This document shows, in pieces, positions 52,089-62,528 of a stretch of DNA of 64,000 nt. This DNA is from Tyto alba. Its lineage: Eukaryota > Chordata > Aves > Strigiformes > Tytonidae. Location: positions 19,426,886 to 19,490,885 of the forward strand of contig NW_024881330.1 of the NCBI RefSeq assembly GCF_018691265.1. The letters are read 5' to 3'. Each line of letters begins with the position of its first letter. The stretch's first letter is position 1. The position numbers and the translations under genes are program-made. The notes below the pieces were generated by a model. The model searched no databases and was not told where the DNA came from. It saw only the letters and a program-made list of their open reading frames with translations.

Positions 52089-52668
52089 CATAGAATCACA
52101 GAATATCTCAAGTTGGAAGGGACCCATAAGGATAATCAAGCCAAACTCCTTGCAGGACTACCTAAAATTAAATCATATGACTAAGAGAATCACCTAGATG
52201 CTCCTGGAACTCTGACAGGCTTGGTGCCGTGACCACTTCCCTGGGGAGCCTGTTCCAGTGACCAACCACCCTCACAGTGAAGAACCTTTTCTTAGTGTCC
52301 AATCTGAACTTTCCCTGATGCAGCTTCATTCCATTTCCTCATGTCCTATCATTGGCCACCAGAGAGAGCTGATCAGCAACTCCTGCTCTGCTGACAACCT
52401 TGAGGAAGTTGCAGGCTGTGATGAGGTCACCCCTCAGTCTTCTCTTCTCCAAGCTGAACAAACCAAGTGACCTCAGTCACTCCTCATAAATCTCTCCCTC
52501 GAGGCCTTTCATCATCTTGGTTGCCCTCCTCTGGACACACTCCAATAGTTTGATGTCCTTCTTATACTGAGGTGCCTAAAACTGCACACAGTACTCAAGT
52601 TGGGTCTGCACCAGTGCATTGTAGAGTGGGACAATAACCTCCCTTGACCAGCTAGCTATGCTGTGCTT
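52089..52668 (-). mobile_element. CR1 LINE, 3' part, decayed
   Basis: The plus strand starts CATAGAATCACAGAATATC, then AGTTGGAAGGGACCC, the reversed CR1 terminus. It continues through ACCACTTCCCTGGGGAGCCTGTTCC and CTCAGTCTTCTCTTCTCCAAGC-type text (near 52231-52255 and 52433-52454), which is the reversed C-terminal coding region. It ends in the TTCTTATACTGAGGTGCC and CACACAGTACTCAAG region. No long minus-strand frame survives, so this copy is older than the one at 37558. Confidence 0.94.
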
Positions 52669-52710
52669 GAATCTAATAACATAATATATAATCCATAATC
52701 TCCAATGTAA

Positions 52711-52772
52711 AAACCAAACCAAACCAAATCAAACCAAACAAACAAAAAAAAAAAACAAACCAAACCAAATAA
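52711..52772. repeat. CCAAA/CAAA simple repeat
   Basis: An A/C-rich tract of AACCAAACCAAA-type units with an internal A12 run, almost without other bases. It resembles the A/C tract at 2272-2340. Confidence 0.9.
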
Positions 52773-53419
52773 AATCACTGGAAGGAAATCATATAATTAA
52801 AATTTAGTTTCTTGAGAAAATAAAAAAAAGTGACAATTCATTCATGCAAATCAGAATGTTATGTCCCATGTGGGTTTATATTCATACCATCATACATTAA
52901 CAAGTTCAGTCTGACAAACACAGTGTGTTGTTAGAATGCTGCCTCCCTGAATCATGACCTAAAGTTTTATACTGGAATTCATGGAATTTTCTTTTAAGTT
53001 TATTCATTGTACTAGGATATGAGCTAAGACAAGAAATATCTTAGAAGGAGGGAACACTCAAGAGCCTCTATCATCTTCTGTATTGAAAGACACTTGTTTT
53101 CTGATCAAATTTAATGCATGACTGTTACTGAATAACTCAAAGTCAGGCATAATAGTTTTGTTTAATTACAGCTGCCAGAAGTAAGATTCAAAAAAAAAAA
53201 AAAAAAATCTGTAATTTATAAGAGAGGAAATCCCTGCCATAATAAATGCAGTCTGATTTAACCTAAAGATGGTGGAGCAATATTGTCATAGATCAGTTTT
53301 CCCCCTTTTCAATCACTCATTAAACTGGTTTTGATTTACAGATGCTTTTACAATCCCCAAGTGTAATGAAAATGGTATAACTGTTCCCATATTAAGATGC
53401 AAGTGTTAAGATACTTCCC
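52773..53419. other. Non-coding sequence with A18 tract
   Basis: No gene is recognised. An A18 homopolymer lies at 53190-53207. Confidence 0.45.
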
Positions 53420-53960
53420 TGCTACACTGCTGTCTCTGGCCTTTTGAATAAAATTAGGGACCACTTAAGGAAAGTGGATGTAAACGAGACCAAAGGGCTG
53501 GATGACAAGTGTTTGTGGGTACTGCAAGAGCTGCCATATGCTATTGTAAGGCCACTCTGAATCATCACAATAAGGTCATGGGAATTAAGTGAAATCCCCA
53601 ATGACTGAGAAAAAGGCAAATGTTGCACCTATCTTCAAAGGGCAAGAAAAGAAACCTGGGTAGCCATTTCACATAATATCTGTCCACAGGAAAATTAAGA
53701 GGCGAATCTTCCTGGAGGACATTTCCAGGCACTTGTAGTACAAGAATTTGATTGGGAGCAGCCAGCACAGATATACCAAGGGTACATCATGCCTGATGAG
53801 CCTGATGGTTTCTATGATGAGGTAGTTAGGTCACTGAACAGCTGGACACTAGTAGATGTGGCTTTAGCAAGACATTATTAGCCCATAATATTCTCACAGC
53901 CAAACCAAAGAGACAGACTGGATGGTCAAGGCTGCTTTGAACAGCTCTCAAAAAATCTGT
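53420..53960 (+). mobile_element. Ancient CR1 LINE, internal RT region
   Basis: Very decayed plus-strand CR1 coding DNA. The recognisable order is a region like ...AGGCCACTCTGAATCATC (about 53549-53566), CAATGACTGAGAAAAAGGCAAATGTTGCACCTATCTTCAAAGGGCAAGAA-type text (53599-53648), CATTTCCAGGCACTTG (53720-53735), then GAGCAGCCAGCACAGAT (53756-53772). It ends with the GATGGTTTCTATGATGAGGTAGTTAGG region (53802-53828). This matches the CR1 ORF2 segment just upstream of RT motif A, collinear in one direction. Many indels remove any frame. It is an older insertion than the other copies and covers a part of ORF2 that most of them lack. Confidence 0.72.
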
Positions 53961-56900
53961 CTGTATTCATGAGTTTAGTCTATTTTTGCTTTCAGTAGAA
54001 AAGAAGCATAAGTGCTTATTTCCAACAAGCAAATCAAAGCGAATTACTATTATTACTTGATCAGTTCTGACACTCCTTAGTGTAGCATAGTGCATGAAAA
54101 TACAGTCTCTGCTGAAAAATAGCCCCCCCATGACAAGCTCAAGGAAAGCCAGACACCCTGAAAAATGGAAAGTGATTTAGTGATTGTGACCTTTGCTTAC
54201 TTCACTGTCAGCTACTTCTTATGTCTTCCATTAAAATTTATAGATTACAGGAAGGGCTTTATAGATATATTGTGTTCTGATAATTGCTACCCTACTTGTA
54301 TCCTATTAACTCAGAATGTAAGAGCAGAAGTACTTGACACTGAATTTAGACAAACCCTAACTCAAGGATAGCCACCACATTATAATTTAAAAGAAAGGCT
54401 CATTAATTTTTTCAAATACAATCTACTCTGAATGCAAAATATCTGGGAGATATAATTCTGCCATGAATAAAATTGCAGGTAACATACAGAACTGATATGA
54501 TGCTTAAGATTTGGAATAAATGTGCTGCTGAAACAAGCTGGCTGTTGTCAAAACCACTTCAGAAGAATTAGTAGGACTACCTGGGTTAAGCTGGGATCTC
54601 TTCAGATCAACTCACACAGCAAAACCCACATTAGGAGCTATCAGCTCCAGAGGTCTCTTTGTTACATAGCACATGAACAAAAGGGATTAACGTGGAGAAA
54701 GGAAGAGATGCCATCCACACACCTAAGATTCTGTGACTCTTCAGTAACAAATACAATGGAGGTTGTTTGAGGTTGGATCCAGATTTTCTCACACAGAACA
54801 TAAGCATTTTGTAGGATAATGAAAAGGTAAAATGAAATAATTTGAAGGGCTTCTGTTTCCTGTCAATGGAGAAGGGATGATGAAACCCTATGGAAAAGCT
54901 GGAAAAGCCAGCAGGCAATTCTATGGGCTTTGTTTTCCCTGTGGTGTTAGAAATGGTTTTGATTGCTGAGATGGACTACAGTTTCTGCACATAAATAACA
55001 CCTTTGATCTAAAATGCAATAGCTGTCAGGTAGAAAGTCCTATCAGTGTTCAGCTTCCTAACCCTCTTTTCCCTCTTTGTCTGACTATTTTGAAGTTCAG
55101 TAAAATATTCCTAGCATGCTATCACTATCACTTCTCATAAAAAGTTCAGGAATCCAGACCAGTCATGACAAATTACATATAAGCTAAGCAACAGTTTCTT
55201 TCCAAGACACTCCAACTTGGGGTGGGGTATATCCTTCCACCCGCCTGGCAAAAAGGTACATTTCTTCTGCTTTGTACTTTTCTAACTTACTCATAAAATA
55301 GGAATGAATAATTATTTCCTGACTGTACTCATGGAGTCTCACTAGGACTTCACAGCAGTTATTTGTCATGAGAGGAAAATGGGTACCACATTTCCCTTGA
55401 TACTAAAGGGACTGGGAATATATAAGGTTAAGTAAACATATTTCCGTGAATAAAGGAGGATTTTTTCTGTCACCCTGCCTCTTAACTTCACAGTAAATGA
55501 AGTCTTTGTACACCTGCACCATCATTAAATTCATACTGTTGTCACATGACTGTTTTATAGTTTGTGCTTTATGGTAATTTACGACCATCTTCTCTTTTAT
55601 CTTATGCAGAGTGTCTGGTTACAGAAGCACCAAAGAACAGGTTGAATGATTCATAGACATGCACAGAAGTTTTAAATTTGATAACAAGAAGATTCCCAGT
55701 TTTCATAACCCGCAAGTGATTGAAGTCTCCAGAAAATCAGGTTTTCTTTTTTTTTGTTTACTGTGTAAACGGTGTAAGTGCACTCTAATGCTGGGATTGA
55801 CAGCTAGAAACATACTACACCAATGTCGAAGACACAACTCCGGTGTCTATCAAGTTCCCTGGATGATATCAAATGAAATGAGCTCCCAGAGGGGATGATA
55901 ATCTTCTAAAGATCTCACTCCATGGCAAGCACTTGAGCTGGGATCTGAATCAAACTGGAATATGAGAGCTCTGCAGGGGTAATACCATCAAGCAGGTATC
56001 ATCAGAAGCAGATCAGTGGATATGAGACATTGCAATACATATCAGGCTGACAGCTCTGGGAACTGAAAATCCTTGATCTACTACTTAAATATAAGGTAAG
56101 CCATGACTGAGCAAACTTCTCACAGGCACGGTTCACTTATTATCACAGGCGAGCAGCTTTAGTGACAAATGGCAGTTGTTTCTATCACCTCCACTGAGAT
56201 TATCAGCAAGGGCGTCTATGTTTCATCCTCTTTCCCTCTTCCATAATACAAGATCTTCTGGTACTGTATTAAGCACAGGTGATTAACTTGTGTCATTTGC
56301 CTGATCTTTTATCTTCAGTCACTGTGTTCAACCTAGAAGATTAAATGACTTTTTAGACTCTTTGAACTCAAGTCTTTTTGCACTTTGAAAATGAGAGACA
56401 AAGGTTCTGAACTTGATCTGATAGCTGTGGGAAGCCAGCACTGAGTTGAAACCAGTTTGATGTGTTTGTAGCAGCCATTGCCACTAATGCTGTGGTGGTA
56501 TTTAGCAACTGGAGCTTCCCAAGCCCTAGGGGTTTCAGATCCATGAATGGTCATGGAGCTACATCACAGCTGTAGAGCCATTAGAAAAAAATGTGAAAAA
56601 CATGAGTCAGCTTGAAATGGATGACACTTAACATGAGAGAGGAATCCAGCAGTGATCTTCATTAATTCATTGCTGAATTAGGCAATCACAGGCATACTGC
56701 TTCTAATAAAAAAAGCTTCACCAAGACACTGGACAGGTTTTTTTTGCTCAGTTTTTACCTGTTCTTCACCCACTGGCAGATCACATGCTAAGATTTGTCG
56801 TTTTTCTAGCAGTCTTGTTGATGTATGTGGCAAAGCTCAGGTAGTTCTGTATCACCTGGCATTACATATTATCTTAATCTATCTGCAAGTAGATGTTAAA

Positions 56901-57520
56901 TTGGATTATAGAGAAACAGATAATCTGTGTACTATTCTGTAAGTAGAAGTAATCCTCAGGACTGACCTTTCAATTACTACCCATTTTATTGTTGCCTCCT
57001 GGAAGTACTCAAACAAATTTAGTAAATTATTCTGAAGTTCTGGTAACTCTTTTAAACAAGGCTGTACTATCACATGATATAAGGAGGAAGAGAATGGATG
57101 TCTTCCCTCTGCCCTTAGAAATAAAACCATCCTCTCTTTGCATCACTGATGCAGTTTGAATGCCATGTTCTCGTCTGAAGGCAGAGCATTACCTTCCAGT
57201 GAACGGGTTTGTATTTTTCTTTGGTTAGCTTTTCTGTGAGCCTGTTCCAGCAGGAGGGACCTTGGGTAACAACTGTATATATCTATTGTGAGTTTCTCAG
57301 ACAGGAGTAAAATTTGTTGGGGGGACAACTTGAGAAGATGGGCTCCTTTCCAGTGGGTCATGAAAGGGCCTTCAGATGGTGAGAGCGAGACCAAAGGTAT
57401 TCTAAGGAACAGAAAGACTCTGTAACCTATAAATACTTGGTGCTTTCTTAAAGCTCATTAAAAATGTTTCCTAATAAAAACTTTCCAGTGTGAAACGTGT
57501 TTGTTCAAATTGAAGCATAC
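53961..57520. other. Unrecognised non-coding sequence
   Basis: No gene or repeat family is recognised. Frames reach at most 95 codons (54631-54918, minus; Ser/Phe-rich, no motif). The stretch ends with CATAC, the left target duplication of the solo LTR. Confidence 0.45.
57516..57520. repeat. Left target-site duplication CATAC
   Basis: CATAC immediately precedes the TG terminus of the solo LTR and is repeated exactly at 58503-58507 after its CA terminus. A 5-bp duplication is the length made by several endogenous retrovirus integrases. Confidence 0.88.
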
Positions 57521-58502
57521 TGTAGTGGGTTGACCTTGATTGGTCACCAGGTGCCCACCTAGCTGCTCTATCACTCCCCCTCCTCAGCAGGACAGAGGGA
57601 GAAGATACAGTGAAAAGCTCATGGGTTGAGATAAGGACAGGGAGACCATTCACTAATAATCATCATGTGCAAAACAGACATGACTTCAGGGAAATTAATT
57701 TAATTTATTGCCAGTTAATAACAGAGTAGGATAGTGAGAAATAACAACAAAATTAAAAACACCTCCACCATCCCTTCTTCCTAGGCTTATCTTTACTCCT
57801 CACTCTTTTACCTCCTCTGCCCCAAGTAGCTCAAGGGAATGGGGCATGGGGGTTGGAGTCAGTTCATGACAGGTAACTTTGCCTATGCTGCTCCTTCCTC
57901 CTCACACTCTTCCCCTGCTCCAGCATGGGGTGCCTTCCATGGGATACAGTCCTTCACAAACTTCTCCAGTGTGGATCCTTCCCACAGAGTACAATCTTTC
58001 AGGAACAAACTGCTCCTGGGTGGGTCCTCTCCATAGGCCACAGCTCCTGCCAGGAGCCAGCTCCAGTGCAGGCTCTCCATGGGCTGCAGCTTCCCTCTGG
58101 GCATATCTCCCTTCTCTGGTGTGGCATCCTCCACGGGATTCAGGGGGACAACATGTATCACCACGGTCTTCTCCACAGGCTGCAGGGGAATCTCTGCTCC
58201 GGTGCCTGGAGCACCTCCTCCCCCTCCTTCTTCACTGACCCTGGTGTCTGCAGGGCTGTTGCTATCACATATTCTCACTCCTCTCTCACAGCTGCTGTGC
58301 AACTTTTTTTACCCCTTCTTAAATACGTTATCACAGAGGCTCTGTCAATAAAGCTTAAGGAACTCAGCTTTGTCCAGCAGCAGGCCCGTTTTGGAGATGG
58401 CTGGAACTGGCTCTGTCTGACAAGGGGGCAGCTTCTGGTGTCTTCCAGAAGCCACCCCTGCAGTCCCCTTGCTATCAAAATTTTGCCACATAAACCCATA
58501 CA
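57521..58502 (-). mobile_element. Complete solo endogenous retrovirus LTR
   Basis: A 982-bp LTR with TG...CA ends and a 5-bp duplication on each side. On the minus strand it starts TGTATGGGTTTATGTGG at 58502. A TATA-like TATTTAAG lies near 58318-58325, an AATAAA polyadenylation signal at 57704-57709, and the shared avian text ATCTCAACCCATGAG near 57619-57633. It ends in ...GTCAACCCACTACA at 57521. The middle (57910-58210) is a degenerate tandem array and makes most of R. No gag, pol or env sequence flanks it, so the provirus collapsed by recombination between its two LTRs. The family is the same as the partial copy at 31350-31893. The 224-codon frame on the plus strand (57925-58599) is antisense to the LTR, runs past its end and is not a gene. 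Confidence 0.93.
57910..58210. repeat. Degenerate tandem repeat inside the LTR
   Basis: Roughly 40-45 bp units recur about six or seven times. Each is built of a CTCCAG(C/T)(A/G)TGGG-like core followed by CC(A/T)(C/T)(A/G)GG-CTGCAG-like text, for example near 57913, 57963, 58011, 58060, 58113 and 58170. Units differ by substitutions and short indels, so the array is old. It lies in the transcribed part of the LTR. Confidence 0.7.
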
Positions 58503-61500
58503 CATACCTATGTTAATAACATCTGGCTTAGGGATTTATTCTCAAATGTCTCACTCGCTGAATTCTCGGACAAAACTGCTGCTTATCTGTCCCAGTTAGA
58601 CTCCAGCACAATGCTTTGAATAATAGTAGTTTTTTTCTTACAAGCTAAAGAAAAAACAACCACACTATTATTATTTTTTACTGTTCCTTTAAAGTCATCA
58701 GAAGATGTGTTTGCTTCAGTGAGCACTGTGATCTGTGTACATTTTGTATTTTATAAAAATAGCCTACCCTCTTTTCCCATTGCTGCATGGAGGCTGCTTG
58801 AAGATGAGACTGGCATAATAAGGTCAGTGCTGCTGGGTAGTGTAAAAAACTTGTCAGTAAATGTTAATATCAAAAACACCATCTCAGAAACATTTTCTTT
58901 ATTCTTCTTTCTTGCTTAAGACATGTGGTTTCATGTCTCACCACTTGCTGTTTTCAGTAAAAAAAAAAAAAAAAAAGTACAGATTTAAAAAGAAATGTAA
59001 TTAAAACATTTCATTTAAAGCCAGGAAAAGATTCAGAATCTAGTCATTAGAAAGAACAAGTATAGGCAGCTATATATGCTTAATTTCTTCTACATACTAG
59101 CAATAATGTTTTTTGGGGTGAATTTCTGACATGTTTATCACCGTCATATCTAGGAACCATAGGTTAAATCCTTGACCATGCATAAATCCTCTTTTCAATG
59201 CTTCATTGGAAGATTCACCATTGTATAAAAATGACATGCAAATCAGATTACATTTTACTGCCTTAGCGACTCCAATCCCTCTGCCCACTGACCATGTCAA
59301 CATCCTCTATACAGAGAGTGCAGAAAATCCCAGAGAAAGACGCAATAAAAATAATAAAACAACGAAAAGCCTACAGCACAGGGAAAGAGACAAGAGATTA
59401 ATTTGCTGGGGAAAGAAATGAGAAAGGTGTCAGCAGAAGGACAAAATCTGAAAAAAAAAAAAATGTGGAGAAGAACTAGTCACGCTTTTATATTTTCATG
59501 AATTTATAAGCAAAGTAAAAGGCTATGGTTCCAGCCGCGGGTCTTAGCATCATGTTCTACCCTTAGTGTATGCAAACTTGAATCTCAAGCATATGTTGTG
59601 TGAAACGTGGTGCCTGCACTCAAATTTACTACACTAACCAAGGAAAAGAAAATATTAAAGTCTTTGTGGTGTATCAGCATGGCTGTCAGTGGTAATGCTG
59701 AGCTCACGTTGCCTGCATCCCAGAAGCTGTGGTGTGCACGACTACAAGTCTGTTCTAATAAGCATTGGTAAGAGGTGCACCATAGTATATCTTTATACTA
59801 ATATAGTTCTCTGAGTACCAGTTAGCTTGGAGAAAATTGTAGAAATCTGGTATGTGGGTATAGAAGGCTCTAGTCTGCTGGCAAAGATCCACACAGATGT
59901 ACCCACCAGTAACCAGGTTCCAAACTACTGAAGGTTTTTTAGATATTGTTAGAAAATACCTTTTCCCCTTTGATATTTTCAGGTAATTTAATTTAAACCA
60001 ATTTTTTGCTTTCTTCTTTGGTGAAGAAAAATAATAGATTTGTCAAAGTGATTCACAGAGGTGGTTGTGGGTAACATACAGTCTAATCCACCTCCTTTCA
60101 CTGAGCAACTGAAAGATTTACAGATGAACTCCCTAAATGAGGAGGGAACAGAGGGAATCTTAAAGCATGTAATATCACTTAACTCTTTATTCAATAAGTG
60201 TAGGATTTATTCCACAATCTCTTCAGCAAATACATTTATGGTTTTTAGATTTGTGATGGCTTAACATTCCAACATAAAATTTTCCATTGTTTATTCAGAC
60301 TTGTCCAACAGTACAGGATTGCTTTGCAGTCTCTGTATTTTCAGGTGTCTTAGAGCAAAAGGAAGGTTCTATTTGGAGACTGCACTTTAAAAAATCCTGA
60401 GGCAAGAGGTTGCATAGCAATGGGAAGAGTGCATGTTCAATACTGAATCATCATCCTTGCCTTTCTGTTACTATGGAGATGGCATGGCTGCTTCACAGCT
60501 TATTCTGACATCTCCACAGCTGCAACAGGAGCTTTGGTAGGGTACATGTGATGTCTCTGCTCCTCATACCTTCTCTGTCCTTCACAAACACAACAGAGGA
60601 AACATTATTTTACAGTTTGTGCTTAGATCCTGTCCTGCTGAAGTACCATGTCACTGCTGTGTTTAAGAATATCAGCGTCAGTGCTTCCTGGGACTGTGTG
60701 AAACTCAAAGGATTAAGACTGATCCTTTAAACACATATACCTCTAAAAGTACTACTGGGAGTTATCTGTTATCTAAGAGCTTATGTACACCATACCGTAT
60801 CCACCCACTTTTGAGAACTTCATATATACATTCAATTTAATATTGGAATGTGAAAACTGTTATAATTAATGTACAAGCACAATGTAAATTTATCAAGTAC
60901 TTTGTATTCTAAAGCTACAGTGAGGGAGAAAGGGAGGGGAGTTAAGAAGCTGATGGCTCCAGGTACAAGAGAGAGGCATATGGCAAGGAGCCATCTCTCT
61001 CTTGTTATTGTGCCAAAAACATTTTAGCTAACACACTGAACAGAGAAGTAGGTCATATGATGATTTCTTTTTATGAACAGCCCTTGACAGGCTGCACTAG
61101 TTCAGAAGTATGTCTAATTTTTTGAAAGGCATTTCTTCTTTCGGGATTGGAGAATCAGCTAAAACCCTATGTATAAATGCCCGTTTAATGTGTGTGTGAA
61201 CACTTCCAGTTATAGTCTCAAATGCTACTTTAATGTCGTTGATTCAAGACTGTTTCTTCATAACAAGGACTGCCATATATTCAGGCTTTTACACTAAAAA
61301 CCACATATCTGTTTCCACTGAGCTATATTGCCTGCGTGGGTTTTGAAGAATTGCCTTCTTGCTTGAAATTTTGCCTGTATACTTTGTTAGAGATGAAAGA
61401 GCTCAGACAACTCTGAAAGTCCTGTATGACAGCAATGACCATGTGAGTTCAGATCTTTCATCAGGGGCCAAAATTTAGCAAGCAGGGAAATCATGAGACC

Positions 61501-61720
61501 TTCTCATGGATGTGCTCTACAGCCAGAGGTACATATGCAATAAAAGCAAAGCTTTTACGTAAACATCAGTCTTTCTACCCATCTACTAAGCAACAGAGCA
61601 GCACTGGAATCACCCAAGAAGCTTCAGAAGAATTATCTGCTTGCACATTATTTTATTAACTCTATTGAATTTTGTTACTTAGCAACACAGCTGTTGTTAT
61701 TTACTGTACAGAATCAATCC
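58503..61720. other. Non-coding sequence with interleaved inverted repeats
   Basis: No gene is recognised. It begins with CATAC, the right target duplication of the solo LTR (58503-58507). An A18 tract lies at 58959-58976 and A13 near 59450. A pair of interleaved exact inverted repeats at 60952-61005 is listed separately. Frames stay at or below 71 codons. Confidence 0.45.
60952..61005. repeat. Two interleaved exact inverted repeats
   Basis: Pair one is GATGGCTCC (60952-60960) with GGAGCCATC (60987-60995). Pair two is ACAAGAGAGAG (60965-60975) with CTCTCTCTTGT (60995-61005). Their order is A-B-A'-B'. A' and B' share base 60995 and the linker between A and B is only 4 bases, so both stems at once would be sterically strained. 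Two mutually exclusive hairpins are more plausible than a pseudoknot. Confidence 0.9.
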
Positions 61721-62161
61721 TTTGACCAATATAAGATGTAAAGTTTTGCTTATATCTTTTCATTTTTGCAATTCATACCATCTATATTTGAGCATAAGTT
61801 TTATGAAGATTACACACTCTTTGACTCATCTAAGTGAAATACTCAGGTTATGCTGTAGATCAAATTTATCCGATGCAACGCTGAGTGGACAAATACCTTG
61901 GTATATTATGCTAGCCTTCTGCTATTTCAAAGTGCTCTCGAGGTTACATTCAGAGAGGTGCAAATCACTCTCACTTGCTCTATTTGGCATGTCTAAGAGC
62001 GAGCCCATTGCCCATTATCATCAATCACGCTCCTTCCATAAGCACAATTCCGGGAAGACTGGAGTCTGCTTTGCATCCCATTACGACTAATGGCCGGCTC
62101 ATGCATACATCACGTGCGCTTCAGAGACGAAATGGATTCCACGAAGGACGTTGGGCTTCCA
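61721..62161. other. Candidate regulatory sequence beside CpG patch
   Basis: AT-rich at first, becoming CpG-containing towards 62161. It carries text typical of transcription-factor sites: ATCATCAATCAC near 62016-62027 (PBX/HOX-like TGATTGAT on the other strand), TTTGCAT near 62070, ATTACGACTAATGG near 62080-62093 and an E-box-containing CATCACGTGCGC at 62108-62119. A 122-codon plus frame (61722-62090) has no motif and is probably chance. Confidence 0.3.
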
Positions 62162-62310
62162 CCGCCCGACTGCAGGCCGAACTGCCAGGCCACCCCGTCC
62201 GGCCACGTCCTGCCCCGCCCCGCCACGCCCCACCATGCCCCGCCCCGGGGCGCTGTCCGCGGTGCTGAGCGGGGGCACAGCGGCAGAAGGGAAAGGCTTT
62301 TGGCACGGCC
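62162..62310. promoter_or_regulatory. Short CpG-dense patch with GC boxes
   Basis: About 17 CpG dinucleotides occur in roughly 150 bp, the densest cluster in the window. Two CCCCGCCCC elements (62213-62221 and 62238-62246) match Sp1/KLF GC boxes read on the minus strand. An ATG at 62235 opens only 27 codons. Longer frames (62090-62383 plus, 62110-62358 and 62121-62387 minus) overlap in several phases because stops are rare. It could be a small CpG-island promoter, an enhancer or an imperfect GCCCC-type tandem repeat. It is shorter than a standard CpG island. Confidence 0.4.
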
Positions 62311-62448
62311 AAAGCTAGAAACTGTATGGACCCCGTGCAGGCAGACAGATCGAGACAACGCAGGACAGTCTCACCTGCACTGATCAAAAAAAATATTCCT
62401 AGCTAATTACTCTGGGAGAATATTAATTCTTATACAAACATCTTTATA

Positions 62449-62528
62449 TGATGTCACCTCCCATGGCAAGGCAGTGGACTAGAACTTTCAAGGTCCCTTC
62501 CAAACCAAACCTTTCTACGATACTATGA
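62449..62528 (+). repeat. CR1 LINE, 3'-end fragment
   Basis: A plus-strand CR1 tail of about 80 bp: the CACCTCCCATGGCAAGGCAG block, then AAGGTCCCTTCCAAACCAAA, ending in a mutated terminal octamer repeat TTCTACGATACTATGA (62513-62528). It begins about 140 bp beyond the CpG-dense patch. Confidence 0.9.

Noticed and set aside
57925..58599. 224-codon plus-strand frame, the longest in the window
   Set aside because: It is antisense to the solo LTR and crosses its right boundary and target duplication. Openness comes from the GC-rich tandem array.
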